A stretch of DNA of 64,000 nucleotides, from NCBI GenBank assembly GCA_958450365.1, contig CAUEEP010000923.1, positions 1,691,501 to 1,755,500 of the forward strand. The letters run 5' to 3'. This DNA comes from Mesorhabditis belari (taxonomy: Eukaryota > Nematoda > Chromadorea > Rhabditida > Rhabditidae). Under the pieces are notes generated by a model. It did no database searches. It had not been told where the DNA came from and was given only the letters and a program-made list of their open reading frames with translations. Of the stretch, positions 1-11,014 are shown piece by piece (within the stretch, counting starts at the first letter, position 1; each line of letters starts with the position of its first letter). The translations under genes and the position numbers were made by a program.

Positions 1-183
1 AGCCGGGAAGGGATTGCAAGGGTTAAAGGTAAAACGTGTAACGCTTGTAACGGTGTGTAACGCTTTCTACAAAGTGCCAACTTTCGGAAAACTACCGTAA
101 TCTTGTGCCTTTTTATCTAATCTATCTACTTTTGTGTTTATCTACTTTTTCTCTCAATATCCTTTGTGAACCCTAAGAGAATT

Positions 184-430
184 AAGTGGATAGATTGAAT
201 GGAAATTAGAGACAGAATTGAATGGAAACTAGAGAAAGAATTGAATAGAAACTAGAGACAGAATTGGATGGAAATTAGAGACAGGATTGAATGGAAACTA
301 GAGAAAGAATTGAATATAGAAACTAGAGACAGAATTGGATGGAAATTAGAGACAGAATTGAATGGAAACTAGAGACATAATTGAATGGAAACTAGAGACA
401 GAATTGAATGGAAACTAGAGACAGAATTAC
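184..430. repeat. tandem repeat, about 21-23 bp unit
   Basis: Roughly ten degenerate copies of a unit like gaaactagagacagaattga. They lie just upstream of the first recognisable glutamate-receptor exon, probably within an intron of that gene. The rest of positions 1-488 shows no coding signal. Confidence 0.9.
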
Positions 431-488
431 GATAGTCACGAAAGTGGAAACGCTTTCTTAAAGACACTTCAGTTTTGCTGAATTCTAG

Positions 489-3400
489 AAAAATGATAAA
501 GCATTTAAATTTAGCTGGTAACTATGCCTACATGATGGAATCCTCAATGCTGGAGTACTACATGGAAAGAGACTGTGAATTGCAACGGATCGGCGGACTT
601 CTCGATTCAAAAGTTTTTCCTTTTCTTACAATTAGTTTACTAGACGGGGTTATCAGATATAGAGACTTTTTAAAAATATAAAATCCTGCTTAAATTTGCA
701 TTTATATTTACCTGATAACCCTGTGAGACATTAGCCTCCACGTCTTGTCATTTTTCTCTTTCCTATTTCATACTTCAAGCTACGGTCTGAAGGTAGAAAA
801 AGCTATCGTACATTACCGTAATCTACAATAGATTGTCTACCGTAACCTACAATAGATTGTCTACCGTAATCTATAGTAGATTGTCTACCGTAATCTACAG
901 TAGTTTGTCTACCGTAATCTATAGTAGATTGTTTACCGTAACCTCAAACTTGCTGCAGATTCCTGTACGTTACCTGGACTACCATACTTTACTGTAACCT
1001 AAGTGAGCAAAGTGAACAACTGTAAACTATTGTACATTACCGTACGCTACCGTAACTAACATGATCTACCGTACATTTATCTATCTTAAGCTACCGTACC
1101 TTCTTTTATTATTCAAACGGGGTTCCAGAGCGTCTCTGGTGGATGGTTGGACACTCGGGTAACTAAATAACTCCTTCTGTTTACAATTATCAACTCGCTT
1201 CAACGAAAAAAAAAATCCCCTTCGATTTTACGATTTCCTTTTTTTTGTTTCACCTCTAGATTTCTTGATTTGAAAAAGATTAGAAGCTAGGGGAATTGTT
1301 GAGAAAAAAACAGCACAGAACATGTGTCTTTGTGTTCAAAAAACGAAAATATATAACCTTTCTGGTGCATTTTGTTCTTAATAATTAATAAAATCAAGTG
1401 AAAAGTTTCAAATTCGTCGAGAAAGAGTGTGTTTCCGATTCTTGAACATAAAGTACACTTCGAACAAGAGTGAATGCTGTGAGTACTTTGCGCTTGAAAT
1501 TGGAAACACACCCTTTCTGGCGCACTGAATTCCTGACTTTCTAACGACAACTTGCAACTTACGAAGAGCTTGTTGCGCTAGAAAAGATGTGTTTTCACTT
1601 GATCACAAAGTACACCGCAACATCGATTTCTATCGTGCTCTCAACGATTCGATCGATCGTACTCTCAATGATTCGATCGATCGATCTCTCAATGATTCGA
1701 TCGATCGTACTCTCAATGATTCGATCGATCGATCTCTCAATGATTCGATCGATCGATCTCTCAATGATTCGATCGATCGATCTCTCAACGATTCCCCTAT
1801 CGATAACTCGCAACTTTTTGGGACTAATCCCTCCAAAAGTCTTCTCACATTTTCCATAAAGAATATTTTAGTTTTGCGAAATTCTCGTTTTTCAAGAGTG
1901 GAACTCAACTTTAGGGTTACGGTATCGCGTTGCCGAAGGGATCCCCGTTGAGGGATATCATGTCGGGGACAATCCTTCAACTACAAGAGAAAACTATTCT
2001 TGAGGGACTCAAAAATAAATGGTGGAGAGATCGGAGAGGTTGGATTTCAGTGATAGATGTGTCCCTTTTCTCCGACTACCGTAGTCTTGTCTCAAGCTTT
2101 TATCCAATCTATCTACCAGTCTGATTCTCACAAAGAATATCGAAAGATATAAAAAGTGTATAGATTGGATAAAAATTCGAAGAAAGACTACGATAGTTTC
2201 GGGAAGTTGACACGTTTTAGAAAACGAATTATTTGAAAAGAAAGGGATTCTCCATTTAAAATAATGTGTATTTGCTACTTTAGCTCGTCAGTATCCAAGT
2301 AAGAGATCAAGAGATCATCAGTGGACTGCGTTCCTTTCGATTGAATCTTTTTCTAAAAAGTGCGCTCCGGAAAAAGCTACCGTAGCTCGCTTTAAACTGC
2401 TAATAGTCAATCAAATTGCTACTGAAAATTCAGAAAAAGTGATCCGGAGTACGAGTTTCCTTTGCACTTTTTAGAAAATGCTGCAATCAAAAAGAAATCC
2501 GTCTTATCATTGATGATGATGATGAGAAATGTGCTAGTGGTGGTCAAGAAAGAGTTATGCAAGTGGACGGTGGCTACTTTACGTCGAATTTTTTGCGCAA
2601 CTTGCCATTACTTTCTTCTAAGTGGGCCAATCTTTATGATTTTAGTGTCATTTTGTTGCACTTGTTGTGAGATCTACAAACTAACACTAAAATCATAAAG
2701 ATTGGCTCACTTAGAAGAAAGTAATGGCAAATTGCGCAAAGTAGCCACCGCCATGCAAGAGTCGAGTAATTGATTTTAAAAAAAAACTTTGACCGTATTG
2801 CACCAAGAAGATTGTGTCGATTAAAGCTTAAAATTTGGCTTTAAATGTTAAATTCTTTTCTAGATGGTCCCTCCTGCACATCACCGGGTGAAACGCCACA
2901 AGCGCACTCGCTGCAAAGTGTTTTTGGTAAAAGAAACAAATAGATAACAAAGTATCAAATTTAGGCATTTTCTATGTACTGATCACGGGTCTTCTAGTAG
3001 CTTTGTTGATGTCAATTGGAGAATATTGTATCGAGGCGCGTCAGGATTCGTATCGTCTCAAGTTGACGATACTGGGAAAGGTTTGTGACATGGATGATAT
3101 GACAAAACTTCTTGTAGTTCTGTTTGTTGAGCTTTCCTGGCTCGAATTGACTATATATATATATAATTTACTATTTATCTAAAGCGGGTTAGACAATGAA
3201 TCACAAAGTAAAAACAAATAAAATAATATTTGCGAACTTTATATATCGTAAATACTGTAATAGTACCCCACCGCCCAGTCGCGTAGTCGCAAAAGTTTTT
3301 TAGTATTTCATTTTTTTCAAAGCGCCCGTACTTTCAAGAAATGCGTCTTTGGTATCAAAAAATAGCTGAAATTCAGGGCTATTTTTTGATACCAGAGATA

Positions 3401-4540
3401 ATGACGGTGCGGAGTATTGCGTAGTCTAGCTTTGAACGAGTTTTTCTCGACACTGGTTGAAGCTACAATGCGCGCTTAGGTATCAAAAAATAGCCCTAAA
3501 TTTCAGCTATGTTTTGATACCTAAGCGGGCATTGTAGCATAAAGCAGTGTCGAGAAAAACGCGTTCAAAGCTAGACTACGCAACACTCCGCACCGTCATT
3601 ATGGGGCTGGGGTACTATTACAGTATTTACGGTGGGTTTAATTGCCACAACTTTAGTACTTATTCTACTTTCCGCTCTGAAAAGAGTGAACTTGTACAAT
3701 ACTTGATCACTTTGATGAGTGATGGACAAAATTTGGAGAAATTGTGACGAAAATCTTCTAAAAGAACAAAATACAAAAAAAAACAAAACAAAAATCATCA
3801 AAATGCGAACTTAAATAGGTTTGCGCTACAGTATGCTCTAATTATGTCTGACTTTCAGTTTAGTGCGTTTTAACTTGTACTTAAATCGTCTTTCTTGTAG
3901 AAAGTATCGAAATATTCGGCGCAGATATCGGCAGTATTACCGTAATATCGATTGAACACAACTTTTGTTGCTGTTTAACTGTTTGCTTGTTTTTTTATTA
4001 AGGTTTTATCTAAAATGGTATCATTACACAATTAGGGTTACGTGTATCACAATTATGATTATGATTATGATACCGTAGCCGCGTTAGGGTACAAAGATAC
4101 CATAATGCCGCATTAGAGCACAAATTTAACTTAAAATCTAGATTTTTGAAGCCGGTATTGCGGTCATTTTTCATTTTTAAATCTGAGATCTACGTTTACA
4201 GTTCGTCGAATGGTATAAAAGGTGCACAAGAGCTGGCAGAATGGCAAGGAATCGGCAAAAATTGCTTAACATCAACCTGGACACTGCCGGAGTTGAGCAA
4301 CCGCTGTGAGTTGAGCAAAATGACGACTTTACTAATCTAAAATGACGACTTTACCTAATCAAAAATTTTTTCAGACGTGGCACTCCGACAGCGCCAGTCA
4401 ATGAGGTGAACATGTGTGTGATTAGAGAGCCATCAATGTCGAGGGAGTCCCTCAGAAGATTGAGTCGAATGATGCCCGCTGGTGAGGAGAGTTTACTTCA
4501 ACGGAAGAAAAGAAATAGCTCTGTTGGCTCACTCACATAA
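489..4540 (+). CDS. ionotropic glutamate receptor, C-terminal part (kainate/AMPA type)
   Basis: Partial gene; upstream exons lie outside the window. Exons: 489-612, 1915-2038, 2864-2926, 2965-3080, 4202-4305, 4375-4540 (TAA). All junctions have GT/AG borders and matching phase, giving about 232 residues. The first exon encodes the S2 ligand-binding lobe (NYAYMMESSMLEYY, with the conserved Glu of the MES motif, then IGGLLDSK). The second continues GYGIALPKGSPLRD and LKNKWW. Cysteines in ERDCEL and DGPSCTS match the conserved S2 disulfide pair. Exon 4 is the last membrane segment (VFGIFYVLITGLLVALL, then GEYC). Exons 5-6 give a basic cytoplasmic tail ending in SVGSLT. Known for the family: a glutamate-gated cation channel subunit at synaptic membranes. 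The RDC spacing and GYGI resemble kainate receptors more than NMDA types. The acceptor at 472 is an alternative start of the first exon. Introns hold satellites and two palindromic MITEs. The subtype is not assignable. Confidence 0.87.
805..945. repeat. tandem repeat of taccgtaatctacagtagattgtc type
   Basis: About five copies of a 24-25 bp unit inside the long receptor intron 613-1914. Most of the rest of this intron (950-1625) is anonymous AT-rich sequence. Confidence 0.85.
1640..1795. repeat. 24-bp satellite with GATCGATCGATC core
   Basis: Six to seven copies of gattcgatcgatcgatctct-caat. The self-complementary GATCGATC core makes both strands open in several frames, so the ORFs here are repeat artefacts. 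It sits in the same receptor intron. Confidence 0.9.
2569..2750. mobile_element. palindromic MITE, family B
   Basis: The left arm starts tggctactttacgtcgaa and carries gggccaatctttatgatttt. The right arm is its near-perfect inverted complement ending gtagccaccg. It lies in a receptor intron. Related copies are at 34425-34620 and 34974-35150, with a half copy near 34695-34790. Confidence 0.8.
3245..3634. mobile_element. palindromic MITE, family A (copy 1)
   Basis: Terminal arms cgtaaatactgtaatagtac and gtactattacagtatttacg are inverted repeats. Inner arms are built from ggtatcaaaaaatagctgaa and its complement, so the single strand would fold into a long hairpin. It lies in the receptor intron between exons 4 and 5. 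Other copies are at 11143-11413 and 22275-22543. Confidence 0.85.
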
Positions 4541-4914
4541 TTTTCTAGTAGATTACAATAGTTTTTCGATTCTTGAATATCTATCAATGCTCAATTATGA
4601 TTTTTATAATGAGACAAAGATTTTCAAATTGACCAACTCCTAAATTCTTTTCCTCAATATCGTGGATTAACTTGTGCCTCGACTTTCTTATCATCTTTTG
4701 TACATTTGAATGATAAAACTTTAGATATGCAAGTATTTACTCGTGATCACATTTATTGCGGTAAAGCTTTGAAAGAGGATTTGAAAGAAAGCACACGATT
4801 TTCAATTCAGTAAATGACAAATTAATTCGGTAAAATAGGGGGGTTAATTGATTAACAAAAGGTTAATTGATTAACAAATAGTAAATTGAATAATACTTTT
4901 AAAATTAGGCAATA
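4541..4914. other. intergenic, no feature seen
   Basis: AT-rich 3' flank of the receptor gene. No coding, RNA or repeat signal recognised apart from two short ggttaattgattaaca repeats near 4850-4880. Confidence 0.5.
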
Positions 4915-5395
4915 CACTGTGGTGCAAAAGTCTTGTCCCACTTACTTTTCTGAAACATTTTGTCAAAATTCTAAAAATTTTCGAAAACAACTTTTTAAGT
5001 AAAGGGGTTTTTCTGAACCCTAAGTTGTAAGCTTTCATATAAAAAAGTTTTTAGATTTAAAAAAAATTTATTACCTAAAAGGAAATAACAAATAAAGTTT
5101 AAAATCAAAAAATATATGGTGCAAAAGTCTTGTCCCACCATTAAAAAAGGTAAGCTAGATTAATATTTTGTCGGTCCTCCTTTAGCCAAAATCACTGCTT
5201 GAATACGTTGAGGCATTGAATCGACCAAAACACGTAGAATTCCCGAAGAAATTTGTCGCCAAACGTTTCTGATAAAGAACCAAAGCTCGACTTTTGTGCT
5301 GAATATCTTGCCCCTGAGTTTAGTCTTTAAATGGGCCCAAAGATGCTCTATAACATTCAAATCCGGCGAATAAGGAGGCACTTTGATCAATTTTA
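4915..5395 (-). pseudogene. Tc1-type transposon remnant (transposase C-terminus)
   Basis: The end is TA followed by cactgtggtgcaaaagtctt. The gtgcaaaagtcttgtcccac motif recurs near 5118-5137, as in elements with doubled terminal sites. The minus-strand reading 5390-5160 contains PPYSPDLNVIEHLWAHLK, the catalytic-Glu (DD34E) block of Tc1/IS630 transposases, and ends GGPTKY as in the family. The N-terminal two thirds and the other end are missing, so this is a truncated, dead copy. Confidence 0.85.
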
Positions 5396-5904
5396 CACAT
5401 CAATTTCAATTTTAAAATCGACAATTTCTTATCGTGTTAAGGCAACGTTGAACTTTGGAAATTACATAAGGATGACAAAAGTGAAGATAAAAAGTATTGG
5501 GTTGATGGAAAAGTCCTTTCCGATTTGTTGGGAGAGTACCTTAAATTTGTCCAATTTTGACGTTTTATAGCTCATCCTAAAGCTGAATTCAAGACGGATC
5601 GATTGGTAAAAACCGTTTTGAGATATCTCTTTTCTAAAAGTTTTTACAGCTATTTTAGTAAAGGGCGGCAGAGCCAAAAAATGGCTGTTTTCACGTTTCG
5701 TTAGTTTTCCGTGCAGAAACCTAGGCTAAAAACATGTGTTTCGTGATCAGCGTCAAAAATAACCCCTAGACACGCATTTTCAGAATCTTAGCAAAAAATT
5801 TTTGAAAAATATTGTCACCGGTCGAAGTCGAACCAGCGACCCTCAGATCAATAGCCTTTCCGCCGCTTTTCGCGATTTTCCTTCGTTTTTCTTGTTTTTT
5901 TTTT

Positions 5905-6062
5905 GTTGAAGAACAATCGAGGATCCTCTTCAACCAAACGAGTCGGGAACTCGCTGAGCAAATGAATTGCCACCATACCACGATTTTGAAACATCTTCGG
6001 AAAATGGGAAAAGTTCAAAAGCTCGGATCCTGGGTACTTTCGAATCCTCATAGAACTGTGAT
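5905..6062 (+). pseudogene. mariner transposase relic (helix-turn-helix part)
   Basis: The plus-strand frame reads TSRELAEQMNCHHTTILKHL followed by a KMGKVQKLGSWV stretch, the second helix-turn-helix of mariner transposases. No catalytic domain follows and no terminal repeats were found. The flanks 5400-5900 and 6063-6230 show nothing recognisable. Confidence 0.75.
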
Positions 6063-6233
6063 ACTTGAAGAATAAGATAGATAAGAGTTACACGAAAAAA
6101 GCAAAGTTCACGAATTTGCGTTGAATTGAGGAAAAAAATGCAGAAAAATGAATGGTGCTTTCAAAAGAATAAAAAAGGCAAGTTTCCTCCAATTATAATT
6201 TTTTCAAAAAGTTTCTAAGAACAGCCAAAACTT

Positions 6234-6239
6234 TTTATT
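6234..6239 (-). terminator. poly(A) signal AATAAA
   Basis: AATAAA on the minus strand, about 157 bases past the stop codon of the 6396-7847 gene. It is a plausible 3'-end signal for that transcript. Confidence 0.5.
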
Positions 6240-6395
6240 CATACATGAGAAAGAGAGAAAGCAAATTTTTTGTGGCGAAAAGTGACGAGAAGAGGCGGAG
6301 GAATAAAACATTTTGCAAAAATTGCTCTAAAAAATGTGGCTACTATACAATTCGTGTAATTTCTCACCTCTTCGAAAATTTCGTTATTCCCCACT

Positions 6396-7847
6396 TTATT
6401 CAGTCTCGCCATTGCGTCGGCTCTTCTGACTCTCAACAGCCGATGCTGGATCAATAGACTAAAAATATATATATAATTGTAAGAACAAAGTACTAACGTT
6501 GTCACGAACTTCTTGCTTTGACGAAGGAAGTGGTGCCCTCATGTTTCCGAAACTAAAAACACACTTTAAGTTTAAAGATCCACTTGTTAATGACTATGAA
6601 CTCTTCCAAAAAGTTGATTTAAGACACTCACTGGCGCCGAATGAAATACACCACGATGAAAGCAATACAAATCAACATCAGAGGAACACCAATCGTCACT
6701 AAAAATCTTATTATAACCGACAACCAACAACAAACATACAAGCGACAATCACCCATTGAGGAAATCCATCCGATTTCTTTATGGCTTCTGTGGTTGTATT
6801 TAACGATATCTGCAAAAAAATGAAAACGTTTAAATCAAGAAAATAAATCCACCGCTTCGCGATATTCCTTGTAAAGCTTTGCAGATTTCTTGAGAACAGC
6901 GTCAAATTGTTTTCCTTCTTCAACTGTGCACTCTTTCTTCACGTGATTCTCCATATAACAGCGGAAAGGTTGAGCCGAATCACTAAAAAAAGGTTATTGA
7001 ATGCCGCTAGATCAAAAAATTTATGAAGTAGCACAAAAAACACACTTGTAAAGCGGGTGAATATATTCGAAGTTCTCGAAACACTTTTCTGCAGCTGATG
7101 ACCCTTTACGTACGCAACTCAGAGCTAAAAAGAAAATTAGTATTGAAGTAAAGCTTCTCTTAACCAGCAAATTTGCTTGCATCGCCTTTGTCGTAGCAAA
7201 TGTGTCGAAAAGCCAAAACATTGTAGTAGGCGAAGACAAGCTTGGTATTATTGTTCTAAAGATTAATCTTTAAAATCTTCAATATCAAAGAAAAACAACA
7301 TTGAACTATTTACCATGCTGTCCCAGGGTTCTTCCATTTTCGAATGACCATAGATGTAGAGCGCTTCAACGTCAATCAACGCCGTTTGCCATATTTCCTT
7401 TGGTTCTTCTGGTATTGCTTTCAAGTCAGTCAACAGCTTCGTTATATTCACATTTAAATGAGTGGGAATCGGCGTGGTCGCGTTTCTCAAATAATCGCCA
7501 AAGCCAGCGTGATCTCTAAATTAAAAAATAAAGAAATATGTCGTTATTTCCAGAAATACTTGACTTTTCAAAGAAAGACAGCTTACTTGCAAAGTTCCTT
7601 TGGGTCAACTCCAACGGTGAATTTCTTCAGATCCACAAAGTCTATCTAAAGCAAATGTTTAAAAAAAACTCGAGTGCGGTAACTTTACCCAAGGTTTATA
7701 CTGCTTCGCATTTGTCGAATTAGAAGATCCGGTTTCATCTAAATCAACAATTAAATTTATAATAAAAAAATTATTACCAAGAAATCTCTCGAAAGCGGCG
7801 ACTTCCGAGAGAAGAAAGGCGACAAAAAGCACCAAAACGGAACGCAT
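6396..7847 (-). CDS. secreted/type I membrane protein, six-cysteine ectodomain, unknown function
   Basis: Eleven exons (order of translation): 7778-7847, 7689-7738, 7587-7645, 7314-7515, 7165-7255, 7046-7124, 6853-6982, 6740-6809, 6632-6698, 6498-6552, 6396-6458. All have GT/AG borders and consistent phase, giving about 311 aa. The start MRSVLVLFVAFLLSEVAAF is a signal peptide. The ectodomain has six cysteines (KELC, HICYDK, LSCVRK, EKCFEN, FRCYMEN, KECTVE) and N-glycosylation motifs (NST, NAT, NIT, NTT). A C-terminal membrane span follows (WVIVALTIGVPLMLICIAFI), then RR and a 40-residue polar tail. Several introns are only about 40 nt. If the GTGAGT donor at 6631 is not used, the protein would stop right after the membrane span at 6628. 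The cysteine spacing recalls nematode extracellular domains of the DUF19/T20D4.11 kind, but I cannot assign it. It is divergently paired with the gene at 8302. Confidence 0.75.
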
Positions 7848-8301
7848 CTAAAAAGAACAATTCGATGACCAACAACTAGCAATCAGCATTCAAAGTTACG
7901 AATGATTATGGTGAGTACGAATTGATACTTTTTAGACTTTTTAAACCTCTAACCTCTAAAGCCTCTAAAGGTTTTAAACCTCTAAAACCTCTAAAGCTAG
8001 TTCGGAAGAGAAAGAAGTCACGTTAAAAGTTACAAATACTAATAAATAAAACGTTAAACTTAAAAATAAAGTAAGACACAAAAGAAACCAACCAAAAATT
8101 GCGGAATGGAAGCCAAAAGAAATAGTGGAAGAGGAAGTGGTTTGTTTTATCTAATCTTTAAATGTAAATCGATGTGTGTAAATTGTCAAAGTATGTTCCC
8201 CAAATTAAAGTTCCAAATTTCATTTTCCCCATTTTCTTTCTGCACTCGCATGGTAGGTTTTTTTTAATCGTCGTTTAACGCAATCATCACTTTTTTAGAA
8301 G
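7848..8301. promoter_or_regulatory. shared upstream region of a divergent gene pair
   Basis: 454 bp between the ATGs of two oppositely oriented secreted-protein genes. It holds a short direct repeat of cctctaaa near 7945-7998 and a likely SL trans-splice acceptor ttttttag at 8291-8298, three bases before the right-hand ATG. A bidirectional promoter is inferred from the geometry; no specific promoter element is visible. Confidence 0.45.
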
Positions 8302-10095
8302 ATGTTTCTCTCTATGTGGTCCGTCTGGCTCCTCGTTTTTGTCCTACACTGTCCTACACTACACTGCTTCGGTGTGAGTATTTTGTATCGTAGAATTCAC
8401 GAGTGGCACTAATTCGCACTGATTTTTAAGCCTTTCCCAATTAATTAATTCTTTTTTTAGGCGCATCTTTTATCAGTGTGCAATAATGCGGATTCACTTC
8501 TACGAGACGCGCCGAAGAATTGCACCCAGAAGCCCCTATGTCCTGCACATGTCTTAAACGATTCGGTTTGAGGAATTTTTCATTATTGTAAGATCTTCAT
8601 TTTAGAAGTGTATACAACCAAAGCCAGATTGTGTTTATGATGACATCTTAATTGTGGGTTTTTGGAGAGTTTTTGATTCATTTACCTAGCATTGTTTGTA
8701 TTAGGTGTGTGAAAAAGCAATCCACGTTTTTAACGTTTAAATATAAAAGACCATAAGTTTCGTTAAAATAATTTTTATTCAACGAAGTAATCACCATTCG
8801 AAAGAACAACCTTTTGCCAACGTTCTACAAGTAAAGACATTCCACGATAATAAAAATCTTGGTCCTTAGAGGCGAAGAAAAGATCAACCTCGGTTTTGAT
8901 ATCTTCTTCGGAATTGAACCGTTTATTGGCCAAAAAGTTAGACAGATATAAAAATAAATAATAATCAGATGGAGGAAGGTCTGGACTATAAGGTGGATGT
9001 GGTAAAACCTCCCATCCAACACTCTGGATTTTTTGTCGAGTCTGTAAAGAGACATGTGGTCGCGCGTTATCGTTCATGCGGTATCCATTTGTCCAACTTT
9101 TTGATAAAATTCATGGCATTCAAGCGTTTCCTTACGGTTGACCCATCACAATTTAATGTAAGGCCTATTTCTGAAGAGGTTGAACGAGGGTTTTCGAGAA
9201 GACAGCGTCTTATTTGGTCATCAGATAAAAATAAAAAACGTGGATTACTTTTTCACACACCTAATAATTGACAAAATGCTCTGTCGTTCAAAAATCTTGC
9301 CTAGTAATTATGCTATACAAGCTAGTATTATAATTCTTTCTATAAACAGAAAATTTTAGTACAAATGCAAGTGGCGCGGATGCACTGACGAAGAATCACT
9401 TTTGCAGGAGCCCGTTTTGCGAAAAAAGCTTTTGGTTGAAGGAAGATACTTTTGCATACAAAAGCCAATATGCGACAATCACACAAAGCTGCACAATAAT
9501 ACAGAGGTATTTTCTAAAATTGTGCAAATACAATGTTTTCTTTAGAGATGTATTCGCCCAAAGTATGATTGCACGCACGAGGAGTCGAAAGAAGTAAGCA
9601 TTTTTCTCCGATCTTAAACTGTTTTTAGATTAGATGTGTTCTTCCACCAGCTCCACCTTCCAATCTAGCTTTTATTATTGTCGGTGAGTATTTTTTACTT
9701 TTGCGACATTCTTCGATGGGTGATTATATTAATATTTTCGTTGTAATATGCCTTGCTTGTTGTACGTGCTTGTTCTTAATCGCCGTCCTTATTCTGTGTA
9801 TCTGGTTGAACAAGTAGGTCATTGCTGGATTTTACGGGAACACTGGTTTTTAGGAAATGTTACATTAGCAGCAAAACCGAGCAGTACAAAACAGTGGTAA
9901 GTTACTTATTTTGGAAATTATCTTTTTACTGTTACATAATCATTTTATTCTTGATAATATCCTGTTTAGTCAGAAAGAAGAGCCCAAGAGCCACCGACGG
10001 CCCGAGAGCATCGAAAGCCGCCGATGGTGACTTTCACGACTGAACAACCCTCGTCATCCAATCCTCAAACAGCACAGCCGCAAAATCATCGTTGA
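8302..10095 (+). CDS. cysteine-rich secreted/type I membrane protein with duplicated module
   Basis: Eight exons: 8302-8373, 8461-8565, 8606-8653, 9360-9506, 9546-9593, 9629-9813, 9854-9896, 9970-10095; about 257 aa. Phases agree throughout. MFLSMWSVWLLVFVLHCPTL is a signal peptide. The ectodomain has two related units, each a long exon plus a 48-nt exon: KCIQPKPDCVYDD in the first and RCIRPKYDCTHEE in the second, then IRCVLPPAP. The membrane span is VVICLACCTCLFLIAVLI. The tail ends PQTAQPQNHR. Exon 6 reads through a perfect internal GTGAGT because no usable acceptor follows before the span. Family unknown. A mariner-derived element sits in intron 3. The Merlin-like element at 10106 begins only about 10 bp after the stop, so the 3' UTR must run into it. 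Confidence 0.75.
8701..9264 (-). mobile_element. deleted mariner element in an intron
   Basis: Near-perfect inverted termini of about 30 bp (ttaggtgtgtgaaaaag at both ends), flanked by TA at 8699-8700 and 9265-9266. The minus-strand ORF 9077-8775 is the C-terminal half of a mariner transposase, with HMNDNARPHVS-type and PPYSPDLPPSDYYLF motifs (second and third catalytic Asp, DD34D). The N-terminal half is missing, so it is non-autonomous. It lies in intron 3 of the 8302-10095 gene, opposite to its transcription. Confidence 0.9.
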
Positions 10096-10105
10096 CTCGT
10101 CGACA

Positions 10106-10569
10106 GGTTTTCCGGTTCTTTTCCAATATCGGGGGAGCAAATTTTGGCAGCGCTGCATATGTCCTATTTAAAATTGTGACGAACGGGAGCTTGCTTTGTT
10201 GCAAAAAGTTATCGACTCGAATTCCTCTTGAATGCTTGGGGACCTTTCGCCGTGCGCAAGTGTCACATACCGAGCGAAATGGATCTTTTCCCTTTGAGCG
10301 GACTTTCATCGATTCGCCACAGTTGCAAATCCACGACTGGATGACTCCTTTGGTGACGAAATAATCGATTGCCGTCGATTTCTTGAACGCACAGCGCATC
10401 GTCGTTAAAGCTTTTAAAAAAAGCGTTGCATTTAAAATACAGTCCCGGAAATGCATTTTTCGAGGGGGCAAAATTTGCTCCCCCGATTTTCCTTTCGCTC
10501 CCCCGATAATCTTTCCGCTCCCCCGATAATCTTTCCGCTCCCCCGATATTGGAAAAGTACCGGTTTTCC
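10106..10569 (-). mobile_element. Merlin/ISXO2-like MITE with zinc-binding transposase fragment
   Basis: Inverted termini share cttttccaatatcgggggag (left 10106-10137, right 10538-10569). The minus-strand ORF contains IDYFVTKGVIQSWIC, CNCGESM, CDTCARRK and FLQQSKLPFVTIL. This fits the N-terminal zinc region of Merlin/ISXO2 transposases (C..C, C..C, then a basic FF..SKLP-like stretch). The catalytic domain is absent. A 20-22 bp repeat (ctcccccgataatctttccg, 10495-10550) expands the right end. Confidence 0.55.
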
Positions 10570-11014
10570 TTATTTTACTCATTTACTTAAATTTATTGTA
10601 CGTAAGTCTTTTAAGTCTTTGTTTCAAATAGCATAATGTGTGTCTCATATCTGCTTTGAAAATAAAAAATATCAGCCTTTTTTAGCATTTTAAAGATGAA
10701 AACTTTATACAAAATCTGCGAAAATTGCAGTCAAAGCTGAAAGTATTTGAAGTGAAGTGAAAAATGTTTCGGTGAAATCAAGGGGAATCTCTGGTGAAAG
10801 CCGTCAGTAGAAGTGGATACCTGATGTGCAAAAAAGTGAAAAAAGTTTATCATCACAAAAAAAGATAACTAGAAAGCTCAAATCACAAAAGGAGGGTGCA
10901 TTTGAGTTACCCAAAATCTATGAAAAAGGAAAGTTCTTTTTAAATGCGTCATTCCCTAAAATATAAAGCTTTGGCACCGAAGAGAAAGTAAAAACAAGTT
11001 TTTTTTTTCATTTT
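10570..11014. other. intergenic / 3' flank, nothing seen
   Basis: AT-rich sequence between the Merlin-like element and the stop codon of the Melted orthologue. No coding exon, RNA or repeat recognised. Confidence 0.5.

Noticed and set aside
1587..1980. Four overlapping ORFs with SIDLSMIRSI or NDSIDRSL repeats
   Set aside because: They derive from the GATCGATC 24-bp satellite.
2462..2698. 78-residue ORF with a hydrophobic centre, also present at 34490-34690
   Set aside because: It is the family B MITE arm read through; its recurrence is due to the element, not to a gene family.
10034..10105. C-terminal end of the long minus ORF beyond the Merlin-like element
   Set aside because: It is antisense to the last exon of the plus-strand cysteine-rich gene and outside the element's terminus.
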